A program made the translations under genes and the position numbers. Under the pieces are notes generated by a model that worked only from the letters and a program-made list of their open reading frames with translations, did no database searches and was not told the DNA's origin. Shown in pieces: positions 33,178-43,900 of a stretch of 51,214 nt of DNA (position 1 is its first letter; every line of letters starts with the position of its first letter). The stretch comes from a bacterium (GTDB taxonomy: Bacteria; Zhuqueibacterota; Zhuqueibacteria; Zhuqueibacterales; Geothermadaptataceae): contig JAJRYV010000097.1 in assembly GCA_024275575.1 (NCBI GenBank), forward strand, positions 1-51,214. Reading direction: 5' to 3'.

Positions 33178-36100
33178 ATGAAACGGAATAGCATAAATAC
33201 CAGCCTGACGCTGCTGATTTTTGTGTTCAGCATGCTCACAGGCCTGCGGGCGCAAAATGGCGGTACGACGACGGCACAATTTCTCAAACTCGCACCCAAT
33301 GCGCGTGCAGCCGGCATGGCCAATGCATTTACCGGACTGGCTGATGATATCAACACGATGTACTGGAATCCCGGGGGGCTGGGATTTCTCAACAGTTTTG
33401 AGCTTGGACTTTCGGGGCAAAACTTGTTCGGTGAGATGACCCATTTCGCCGGTTTTAGTTCCTTTTCACGGCCGATGCTCGGCAGCGACCGTGCCAGTTT
33501 CGGGCTGGGTCTGATCTATCTCGGTCAGTCGGAGGATATTCAAAGCACCGAAAACGGTCGCGAAGCTGCAGTGAGCAGCAGCGATGTCAGCAATTATGCC
33601 TTCATGCTGCCCTTCGGCTATCGCCTTGATCCCATTTCAAAAAATATTTCCATCGGACTGAATTATAAATACGTGCACAGCAAACTCGCCGAATATTCTG
33701 CCACCGGACACGCTCTCGATTTCGGTATTCTGGCGAAAATTCCGCTGGATTTTGCCGACTTGTCATTCGGCGCAGCCGTGCAAAACTTCACTCTGTTGCC
33801 GATGAAATTTGTCAATGTTGAGGAAGATTTGCCCATGACGCTGCGTGCCGGCGCCGCCGTAACCTGGCCATTTGCCGAGCATCATTCGCTCACCACCGCT
33901 TTTGATATCGCCAAACCCGGCGATGATGATTATAAATATTACTTCGGAGCAGAATACTGGTGGCGTTTCAGCTCGGCCAATAAACTCGGTGTGCGCAGCG
34001 GTTACCGGTTGGATGGCGATGACCTCGGCGATTTCACCTTCTCCCTCGGTTTCGGTATGAATTTAAGTCAGGTCGATTATGCGTTCAATAATTACAGTCA
34101 GGACCACCTCGGCGGCGCCAATATCGCCAGTCTGACTTTTCGCAGCAGCACGCTGGACCCGTTCAAACGGCTCTTCCCGGCTTCCGGCGAGAAACTCACC
34201 GGCGAAGATGTGATCACGCTGACCTGGGAGAAAACCGGCGATCCAACCTCCATGTCTATTCGCTATCTCGTCGTTTTGGACCGCGATGCACAGAAGGTAA
34301 AAAAAGTGCTGCGCGGTGGAAAAGTACGAAGTATTTTAACCCAGGCTGAAACGGATGCCTCTTACCGTGACCCGGTACAATTAGCCAAGAAACTGGATGT
34401 CCAGTTTGCCGCGATCAGCAAAAATGCTGTTTATTCGGTTTTTCGCGATCCCCGCACCCTGACGACAAAATATTACTGGGGGGTGGCGGCAGCAAATGAT
34501 AATTATCTCGTTCGCCGTGCCGGGCCGCATGATATCGGCAGCTTCATCAACCGTCGCTATCCAGATTATTTTCCGGTTACGCTGGAATTTGCGCCCGACT
34601 CCAGCCTCGACAACTCGACATTCCAGGGCAGTCTGACCGGCATCGTCAACAGCAGTGGACATAATGCCACGCCGTTTTCCGTGCTCATCTATGATGAAAG
34701 CGACGGAGCGGAAGTTGCCCGTGTAAAAATCGAACCGGATAACACCGCTACCGCCCAGAGCGACACATTTTCAGTCGATTGGTATGCCAATTCCAGCGGC
34801 GTGCACAATTTGAGAATGACGGTCAATCCGGATAACGAAAACGAAGAAATCGATACGGCCAACAATTCGCTGACACAAGCGATCGCGACGATTCCCAAAG
34901 GTCGGATTTTCGTGCCGGATACGCTTTATACCGAATTGCGCCGCTATCGCAGCGTCGAATTGCCGACTTTGAATTACATTTTTTTTGAGCCTAATTCTGC
35001 TGAATTTTCGAAAAACTCTACGCGCATCGCTGATCCGATATCGCCCGATTCCCTGCTCATGCTTCTCGGCTCACGCCTGAAAACTATCTTTCCACGGCTC
35101 GATATCACAGTGCAGGGCTATTACCACCCACAGTCGGAAAAGGAATTTGTCGAGGGTAAAAATCTGGCGCAAATGCGCGAGGATTTTGTCATTGCAAAAT
35201 TGCTGGAATATGGCGCCAGCGAAAGCCAGATCAGGCGGGTAACGAATTACGATCGCTCCGCCCGTTTTGCGGGAACGCAGAATTCGGGCGCCGATTCGCT
35301 GGAACTGGCGATGGTCAGCGAGGAAAACCGTCGTGTCGTCATTCGGGTAGCGCCACACTATAACTACGAAATCCGGCTAATCAACGAGAAAAAACTTTTC
35401 AAACCGCGCGAATTTATGCTGGAAGCAAGCGAGCAGATTTCGCATCATGTGCCATTCACTTCGCAAATCCGAAGCGGCAGAATTTTACAGAATTTCAAGC
35501 TGGAAATTCGCCAAAACCCGGCTGATGCTTTTCCCCTTGTTTCAGTCGATATCGGCGACAAACTGCAGCCCGGTGAGAAGGTTTATGTTTGGGATTGCCA
35601 GCGCAAAGACGACGGCAGCAATGCCATCGTCGCATTCAACCGGGATTATGTCTACAGTTTTGTTTTCACCGATACCAGCGGCGTGCAGTTCATATCGGAT
35701 TTTTACAAATTCAATCTGGCGAAAAAAACAGATATTATTCAAAAACGCATTTTTGCCCTTGCTGAATTCGGTGAAGCGCGGCCGTTGCATAAATTCTACC
35801 TGAAATATCTCGATGAGATCGAAACAGCGATGAAAACCAATCCCAATTTCACAGTACGCATGATCGGCCATACCGATGAAATCGGGCTCGAAGAATTCAA
35901 TAGCTGGCTTTCCGCCCGCCGGGCAGCCGCCCTCGCCAACAGCCTCGATTCACTCATCCTCAACGATATCGAAATCCACCAGAATCAACTCGAAGCGATT
36001 CGTTCTCATATCGAGACGCCGTTGAAGTTTGCCAAAGAAGATACTCTGTTGTGGAAAAAATACGGCGCCGGAGAGAAGGAGCCACTACAATTCAGCGGTT

Positions 36101-37146
36101 ACGCTTTCGGCGATAACTCGCGGCCGCAGGGGCGTTTGCTCAACCGCCGGGTAGCAATCGAGCTTAAATCTCTGAAACAATCCGATATGTTAAAACCGCT
36201 ACAAATCAACGAACAACTGATTTTCCCGCAGGATTCACTCGCCAATGGTTTTTCTCATAATTTTACCAGTATCGCTGATCAGGATTCGATCATCTGGCTG
36301 GGAACGGCAAACGGCCTGATTTGCTGGCAACCGGATTCGGCGAGATTCACCCGCTGGTTGCCGCAGGAAAATCAATCCATTTACGTCACCTCGCTGCAAA
36401 AAGACGAGGCGCGAAACCTGCTCTGGGTCGGCACGCAAACCGGGCTGTACAGCTTGCAGGATTCGCTCTGGCAACGCTACGAAGCCGGGCGCAACGGCCT
36501 CACCGGTAGCCGCATCAACGATCTGAAGCTTAATGATAACAATGATCTGCTCATCGCTTCAAACGAGGGTTTGCTCAAATTCAACGGTGAGAAGTTCGTC
36601 CAGCTCGCTTCGATTTACAACGGCCTGGCGAGCAATTTTGTGCACCGGGTCTATCTCGATGTCACCGGTATTCCCTGGGCCTGTACCAGCGCCGGCGCTT
36701 ATGCGGTGACCGGAGACACATTACAGGCATTTTCACCGAAAATCGATGGCGTCAACGGCCTCGCCCACGATGATATTCGCGGCATGCTGATCGATACAAA
36801 AGGCGATTACTGGTTTGCCACAGCTCTCGGCGTGTGGCGCTACAGCGGCGATAAATGGGAGCAATACGCTGTTGTCGATGGCCTGCCCAATAATGTGGTA
36901 AACGCGATTTTACAGGATGCCAACGGCGGCATCTGGTGCGCCGGAGAAGGTGGTCTCGCCTATTTTCTTGGAGAAAAATGGCAAGCCTTTACCTCGGAAG
37001 AAGGGTTGCCGCAGAATTTTGTCAATAATCTGATGCCCCGGCCGGATGATGTGCTGACCGTACTGACCCGTGGCGGTATGTTGCATATCAAAGCATTTGC
37101 GCCGGAAATTAAAGAATTGGAAGAACTGCCGACAGAAAAACACTAA
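33178..37146 (+). CDS. Chimeric outer-membrane protein: PorV/PorQ-like barrel, CARDB, OmpA-like domains and beta-propeller
   Basis: The 1322-residue product has a signal peptide (1-25). Residues about 28-310 are a PorV/PorQ-type barrel with the family opening (TAQFLKLAPNARAAGMAN, DDINTMYWNPGGL). A fibronectin-like part (about 325-455) and a CARDB-like domain (about 465-575) follow. Next is a divergent OmpA-like domain (from about 598, YIFFEPNSAEF), then a second one with the peptidoglycan-binding pattern RMIGHTDEIGLEEFNSWLSARRA near 893. The last ~280 residues are propeller repeats (GLICWQPDSARF, LLWVGTQTGLYSL, GGIWCAGEGGLAYF) like those of two-component regulators. AGAGGGATAA precedes the ATG. 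In known T9SS biology, PorV shuttles cargo, and PorE combines a propeller with an OmpA domain. Here these parts are in one chain, so a combined secretion/anchoring role is a reasonable inference. Confidence 0.88.
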   Translation: MKRNSINTSLTLLIFVFSMLTGLRAQNGGTTTAQFLKLAPNARAAGMANAFTGLADDINTMYWNPGGLGFLNSFELGLSGQNLFGEMTHFAGFSSFSRPMLGSDRASFGLGLIYLGQSEDIQSTENGREAAVSSSDVSNYAFMLPFGYRLDPISKNISIGLNYKYVHSKLAEYSATGHALDFGILAKIPLDFADLSFGAAVQNFTLLPMKFVNVEEDLPMTLRAGAAVTWPFAEHHSLTTAFDIAKPGDDDYKYYFGAEYWWRFSSANKLGVRSGYRLDGDDLGDFTFSLGFGMNLSQVDYAFNNYSQDHLGGANIASLTFRSSTLDPFKRLFPASGEKLTGEDVITLTWEKTGDPTSMSIRYLVVLDRDAQKVKKVLRGGKVRSILTQAETDASYRDPVQLAKKLDVQFAAISKNAVYSVFRDPRTLTTKYYWGVAAANDNYLVRRAGPHDIGSFINRRYPDYFPVTLEFAPDSSLDNSTFQGSLTGIVNSSGHNATPFSVLIYDESDGAEVARVKIEPDNTATAQSDTFSVDWYANSSGVHNLRMTVNPDNENEEIDTANNSLTQAIATIPKGRIFVPDTLYTELRRYRSVELPTLNYIFFEPNSAEFSKNSTRIADPISPDSLLMLLGSRLKTIFPRLDITVQGYYHPQSEKEFVEGKNLAQMREDFVIAKLLEYGASESQIRRVTNYDRSARFAGTQNSGADSLELAMVSEENRRVVIRVAPHYNYEIRLINEKKLFKPREFMLEASEQISHHVPFTSQIRSGRILQNFKLEIRQNPADAFPLVSVDIGDKLQPGEKVYVWDCQRKDDGSNAIVAFNRDYVYSFVFTDTSGVQFISDFYKFNLAKKTDIIQKRIFALAEFGEARPLHKFYLKYLDEIETAMKTNPNFTVRMIGHTDEIGLEEFNSWLSARRAAALANSLDSLILNDIEIHQNQLEAIRSHIETPLKFAKEDTLLWKKYGAGEKEPLQFSGYAFGDNSRPQGRLLNRRVAIELKSLKQSDMLKPLQINEQLIFPQDSLANGFSHNFTSIADQDSIIWLGTANGLICWQPDSARFTRWLPQENQSIYVTSLQKDEARNLLWVGTQTGLYSLQDSLWQRYEAGRNGLTGSRINDLKLNDNNDLLIASNEGLLKFNGEKFVQLASIYNGLASNFVHRVYLDVTGIPWACTSAGAYAVTGDTLQAFSPKIDGVNGLAHDDIRGMLIDTKGDYWFATALGVWRYSGDKWEQYAVVDGLPNNVVNAILQDANGGIWCAGEGGLAYFLGEKWQAFTSEEGLPQNFVNNLMPRPDDVLTVLTRGGMLHIKAFAPEIKELEELPTEKH

Positions 37147-37180
37147 ACAGAGTCCGAATCCTCTGTGCAAAAAAACAGTT

Positions 37181-37224
37181 ATTCCTGCAGAGCCAGTGAA
37201 ACGCCTGTTCTGCAGGAATTTTTT
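37181..37224 (+). terminator. Terminator after the PorV-OmpA-propeller gene
   Basis: ATTCCTGCAGA (37181-37191) and TCTGCAGGAAT (37209-37219) form a perfect 11-bp stem followed directly by a T run, 35 bases past the stop. Confidence 0.75.
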
Positions 37225-37279
37225 CATTTGCATTTTACATGTAATTGTTTTTATTTCTATGAGCTTGTGACAGTTTTTC

Positions 37280-37340
37280 CGTATCTGTTTAGCGCGTCGG
37301 GTGGACGCTTCTCTGGCGCACGTGGAACAGATACGTTTTT
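37280..37340 (+). terminator. Second, branched terminator-like hairpin
   Basis: CGTATCTGTT (37280-37289) and AACAGATACG (37326-37335) pair perfectly over 10 bp and are followed by five T. Inside lies GCGTC-GGGTG-GACGC, a nested 5-bp hairpin. It could end a small RNA or a readthrough transcript between the two large genes. Confidence 0.5.
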
Positions 37341-37992
37341 CTTACGACAAACTAAAGAACAGGCTGTTCATCACCAGGGAAGAAACCGACAATTTGCCAG
37401 GATTTTTTGGAAAAACGTACTAATGCCGGGTATGAACATTTATCAGATGCCCTCAATATTTTTCCTGCACGGCACGTCGAATGCATGGATGCCTCCAGAC
37501 ATGATTTCGATACTTATGCCAAGTCTTGCTCACCGGGTACACCGCCGTTTTAGCTGAGGAATGAGAATTATTCTAAAGTCTCTTGTCTAAGTTGGAAACG
37601 AGCATCGTCCCGGGGATTATCACAATTTTTAAATACTCTTTTACAACATGCACTTCCATTTGCCAGGTTGCCTGATTCACCAGTAAAACTCGCCAGCCAC
37701 GCACCTTATCCTGCGATTCAAATCAGGAACCGGCTCTGACGGTATTTGCGGTTTGCTGCCTTCAACCGGATTGACCTTGCAGGGAGATGCGTGTCAGCAC
37801 AGTTTTTTTTCATCACCGTATGCAATCCTGAATTGCCGATGGTCTCTATTTTCAGGTGCATGACTATAGGATTTAAGTTGAGCGAATCGGACAAGCTCCC
37901 CCTGCACATTGCCTGAGCCTGAAGATAAAAGTGCTCAATTTAACTTCTGTTAAAAACAATGTTTTCTCGATATTGAAATTATGGAGAGAAAA

Positions 37993-40900
37993 ATGAAAAG
38001 CTGCAGCCAACAATATGTAATCCGGCATTTTCTTTTTACACCGGCCAGGCCATGGCTTGCCGGTAAAATTCTCCGTCGCTTCTATTTGGTTTTTTTTATA
38101 TTTAACCTGGCCCCGCTTTTTGCCGGAGAAAACGGTACTTTTCGCGATCGCGAATTTGTTTTTGCTTTTTTGCCCAATTCCAATGCCACATTTATACTTG
38201 AAATTCATACTGTTGGAACACCGGGCACCGAGGTGACTTTGGTTTATGGCAACGATGAGCCACAAGTCAATTCCATTCCCGCCTCCGGGCGGCTGATTTT
38301 TACGGTTTCCGAAGAAGCCGGAAAAATTGAAAACTGGGCAAACAGCGGCAGTGGCGCAGCGGATAAAATGGCAATACGCATCACCGCCGGCGACGATATT
38401 TTATGCTACGCCATCAATGGCGCCCGCGCCTCGGGTGACGGCGCAATCGTGTTGCCGCTCTCCGAATTGAAAACATTTTACGAAGTCATCACCTATGACC
38501 GTAACGGAGAGACACTCGAGCGCGATCAGGCGGTTTTTGCCATCGTCGCAGCCTACGACAGCACGGAAATCATCCTCAACCCGAGTCAGGAAATCACCAA
38601 TCAGTTGGCGGAGAATGAGCATGGCACCTATACGGTCAGTTTAATGAAAGACGAAGCCCTCCTCGTGCGCAGTAAAGGTGATAGCACGGAAGGAAATTTG
38701 AGCGGTTCCATCGTCATCGCCAACCACCCGGTGGCCATCATCAACGGTAACCGCTGCACCCGCATACCGGCCGGTGTATCTGATTGTGACCACATTTTCG
38801 AAATGGCTCAGCCGATCCAATCATGGGGCGACAGCCTTTTGGTCGCCGGCTTGCCCACCCGGCCTTCGGGCATGAGCTATGAGATCGTCGCTTTCCATCC
38901 CAACACCGAAGTTTTTATCGATGGCGAGCTGGTGGGCATCATCGACAACAATAACCGCAGCATCAAAATCGATACTCTTACCGGTGACCACCTGATTACG
39001 GCAAATAATCCGATTTTCGTCAGCCAATTTATGCCAGGTTCGGTAACTGATCAGGATGTCAGCGGCGATCCGTTTATGACCAACATCATTCCCATCAAAC
39101 AATTCGTTGCGGTGCATGATTTTGTCACCCCGGATTATTCCACTGCCAACCCGATTTATGATACTAATCAAATAACTTTATTCATCGATGAACAGGACCT
39201 GTCGTCGATTCAAATCGATGATATAACCATTGCCCCGGAAAAATTTGCCCGCATTCCGGCGACCTCGTTTTATACCGCGACGCTGACGCTCGCCCCGGGG
39301 AAACACCGCTCAACTACTGAAAATGCCGATCACGGGCTCATCGTTTCCGGTTATGGCAATGCCACAGCTTATGCCTACCCTGCAGGAGATTCTCTCGCGA
39401 TTATCAATAAAGGGCACGATAACCGGTCACCGGCGATTAAAACCGAGCTGGAAAACCATGTCGCCCACGGTGTTGCCAGTGATGACAGCCTCAGCGAGGA
39501 TAGCAATAACAACGGCCTGCTCGATAACGATGAAGACCTGAACAGCAACGGTAAACTCGACATTGATTACGGCCTTGAAGAAATATACCTGCTGCCCAAC
39601 AGCAATAATGTCAAATTGGTGATGACCAAACCTTTTACGCCGGGTGATAAAAAAGTCGAGTTTGACCTGCGTTTGATCGATACTGATTTCCCGGGAAGCT
39701 GCACCATCGTTGCGCGCGATTTATCCGGCAATTTAATGGAGAAAACCGTCGTCATCCCGGAATGTGACGTCATCCTTTTAAACACTGAAATCCTGGTGCC
39801 GACACTTGCAGACAGCGTCACCCTGTCGATATTTCCCAAGTTTAAAGGGGATGATCCCATCGGTTACACTAAAACGATGCACATCAGCAATGGAGAGTTT
39901 GAAGATTCATTTGCTTTTGTGCCCAATGAAACCCTTGATGTGCACATCGCTTTGTTCCCGGGCGCCAACAATATCTCTATTTTCACCGAATATCTCAGCG
40001 GGCAGCTGCAGGCCACAAGCTGCCGGACGGATTTGGAAATTTTGCGGGTTGATACGCTGAAATGCGAGGGAATTTCTTTTTCGGAGCCGCAAGATATAAA
40101 TATTCTCGCAGAAAGCGCTCATTTCGTTTTTTCCGGGCAAATCACCGGAGGATATATTTTACAATCGCAAGGCATTTTGATCAATACCACGACCGGCGAT
40201 ACGATTACCGCGGTCCAAAACGGCGCAACCTTCAGTGCAGAAATGCCGCTTGTCATGGGGATCAACAATCTTCGAGCAGAAATTTCCACCAGCGATAGTT
40301 TGCAACAATTCGTCCAATGCGCTCAGGATTTACAAGTCTTCCGGCCTTTCCCTTTCGATTGTGGGATTACAGAAGTGACGCCGGACAGCGGTTTGATCAC
40401 CATCGCCGATTCCATCCTGATCACCGCAAAAATAACCGTCGACGGCGGGATTACCCCTTATCAGGATTCCTGCACTGTCAACGGAATATTAACCCCCTGG
40501 GTCGATGGCGCAATCGCTCAGAAAGTGCCTTTGTATTTTGGTGTGAATTCGATCGAAATTCGATCGAAATTCGTCGATGATTATGGTCAAATAACTGAAT
40601 GTTTCGAACAAACAACCGTCATCCGGCCGCGGCCGCTGATTTGCAGGATCACTGACATTTCCCATCCCGACGGTCTGGCGCTGGTCGATTCGACGATTTT
40701 GTTTCAGGCCAAAGTCTACGTGACCGGCGGTCTGAATCCGATCATCGCTTCGGCTGAAATTAACGGTGAAAAAGTCACCATCACCGACAGCATCATTTCA
40801 AAGCAGATCAATCTGGGGCTTGGCCTCAACGAAATCAATATCAAAACGATGTACATCGACAGTCTGGGGCAGAGCTCCTACTGTGATTCAACGATCGTGC

Positions 40901-43900
40901 TCAACCGCCCAAAACCCGTGACCTGTAATATCGAGTGGCTGAACCAGGAGCCAAACAATGTGACAATCGACAGTCTGGTTATTTTAAAAGCGAAGATTAC
41001 CTCGAGCGGTGGGCTGGCGCCGATTACCACCTGGGTGTTGATCAACGATTCCACCGTCGCCATCATCAATGATTCGCTGGCGTATACTTTAAAACTCGAT
41101 TATGGTGAAAATGATTTTGTAATCCGAACATTCTTTACCGACAGCCTCGGCCAATCCAGTCGATGCGATACGACGATATCATTTAACCGGATTACGCCGC
41201 CGCGTTGTGAAATCACTTCGATGTCACCTGCGGATAGCGCTATCACGCTTGCCCGGACACTTCCTTTCAAGGCAAAGCTCGAAGTTAAAGGCGGCCTGAA
41301 GCCCGTCATCAAAACTGCGGCTATCAACGGTGACCCGGTGTTTGTTTTCGATGGCGTTATCTCCACCAATCTCAGCCTTGATCCGGGAGTAAATATTATT
41401 AAACTAACTACGCTTTCAACGGATATGCTGGGGCAGGAAACAACCTGTGATTCTACGATTATCATTACCCGTGTCGATTCATTGCAATGCAAAATCGTCA
41501 GCATCACCCCGGCTGATGGCTTGGTCACAACTCAACCTGAGATAACATTTACCGCACGGGTTAATATCAGCGGCGGCCTCGACCCGGTTTCCGGTGAGGC
41601 TTTTATTAACGGTGAACCGGTTGATATCATCGGCGGTATCATTTCGAAAAAGTTGCTGCTTGAGTTCGGTAAAAATGAAATCATCCTGCGCACGACGTAC
41701 ATCGACAGCATTCAGCAAATCACCCGTTGCGATACGACGTTGGTCTTTTATCGCGCCGAACCGTTGCATTGCGAGTTCACACAAGTTTCACCTGCCGATC
41801 AAGCGGAAACTTCCCTCGACAGCGCCCTGATCGCTGCTGAAATCAAGACCAGCGGTGGTTGGCCGCCCATAAGCGGCAGCGGCATCATCGACGGACAACT
41901 GGTGGAAATCATCGATGGGAAAATATCACTGAAAGTGCCACTCAATATCGGCGAAAACGAGATCGAACTGCACGCAGCATTCAACGACAGCCTTGGGCAA
42001 TCGACTGCATGTGATACGACGATCACGATCAAACGCAAAGACCCGATTATATGCAAAATCAATGAAATTCGTCCGAACAGCGGCACCAGCACAGCAGCAG
42101 ATTCCATCAATTTTTACGCAAATGTAAGCACAACCGGCGGGTTGGCGCCTATCATTGCGGCCGCCACGATCAATGGGGATACGGTGAAATTTGAGAATAA
42201 CATCATTGCTGTAAAAATCGCGCTGAACCGGCCTGGACAAAATGAGATTGTTCTGCACACATTTTTCAGCGATTCGCTCGAGCAAACCACATCTTGCGAT
42301 ACAGCGATTTTAATCAACCGGGTTGGGATTCTCACTTGTGATATTTCCGCTGTTACACCCGGTGACGACCTGCAAACTCTGGCCAATTCGATTCAGTTTT
42401 CAGCGAGAGTGAACGCAGCCGGTGGCCTGGCCCCGGTTTTCAGCACAGCAACGATTAACAGCGAACCGGTGGAAATCATCGATGGCGTGGTGGCCAAAGA
42501 AATGATTCTGAATTTCGGCCCCAATGACATCACACTACAGACATCCTTCACAGACTCCCTGGGCCAGCTTGCCAATTGTGATACGACTATTACCGTAAAT
42601 CGTGTTCGACCGCTGGGTTGTGAAATAGCAGCTATTTCTCCCGCCGACGGGTTTAAAACGGCAAACAATTCAGTTATATTTTCTGCGCGCGTCCTCCCCC
42701 TCGACGGCCTGGCGCCATTTATCGGCAGCGCCACAATTAACGGTGAACCCGTCGCCATTACCGATAGTGTTGTCACCCGCGAAATTCCACTGAAAATCGG
42801 CGAGAATACAATTAGTTTGCAGGTGGCATTCAGTGATTCTCTCGGCCAGGAGTCCTCCTGTGAAACGAACATTAACGTACAGCGACCAGCCGCGCCAGGC
42901 TGTGTTTATTCCTATATTTCGATCCCTGACAGCTATTCGACAAGGGCGGGTTCCGTGCTGCTGGAAGCCGGTATTCGGGGTGAAAGTACGGTAAAAATCA
43001 TCGCCAGCCGCATCTGGCTTAACAGCAGACTCCTCGGGCGTAATATTTTCGATATTTCTGAAATCGTCAATCTCCGGTACGGCAATAATGAAATCATCTT
43101 AACGAGCGAATTTACCGATGAATTGGGGCAGAGCACCCGTTGTGACAAAACGATCAATGTATTCCGCATCCCTCCGGATTTAAGCTGTAAAATTGCAAAT
43201 ATTTCCGTCAGCAAATCTGTAACGATTGCAAATTCGATTACATTGACGGCTGAGATGAGCACCTCTGGCGGTATCGCCCCAATTTTTGCAACAGCGACGA
43301 TCAACGGCGATACGGCAAAAATTATAAACGGTAAAATTCAGTCTGATATCGCACTGGAATTGGGTAGAAACACTTTTAATATTGCAGTCGATTTTTATGA
43401 TTCTTCACCAGATTCGTTACAGCAAAGAACAAAATGTGAGGCGACAGTTACAGCATTTCGAGCCGACTCCCTCGGCTGTGAAATCAGCAATATTTCACCA
43501 AAAGACGGCGCCGTAACCACCGCAGAAAAGCTCACTTTTTCCGCCGACGTCAATCCCCTCGGCGGCTGGCTGCCCATCTCCGCTTCGGCGACGATCAACG
43601 GCGAGAATATCGATATCAACGACGGCCGGGTTGAGCGAGTCATCACACTGCAGATCGGGTCGAACGAAATCACCCTGCAAACATCATTCAGCGATTCCCT
43701 CGGTCAGATCGCCAATTGCGATACGACGATCACCCTCATCCGCAGCGACTCCCTCGGCTGTGAAATCAGCAATATTTCGCATGTTGACGGTTGGATGACG
43801 GCTGCGAGTTTTTTCACTTTTTCAGCGAACGCCTTTCCAACGGGAGGTGTACCGCCATTCACTGAAGCCGCCACACTCAACGGTAAAACAGTGGAAATCG

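Larger units (their letters stand above)
37147..37992. other. 846-base intergenic region, structured leader of the giant repeat protein gene
   Basis: No supported gene is present (a 130-codon frame at 37165-37557 crosses two strong hairpins and has no family). The region holds two terminator-like hairpins (37181-37224 and 37280-37340, listed separately). It also has a long-range pair TTTAAGTTGAGC/GCTCAATTTAA (about 37870-37943) just upstream of the giant gene. The last 120 bases before the start are a likely regulatory leader. No clear promoter was found. Confidence 0.45.

Noticed and set aside
37981-37992. Earlier ATG for the giant protein
   Set aside because: The GGAGAG ribosome site lies on top of this ATG and is correctly placed only for the ATG at 37993.
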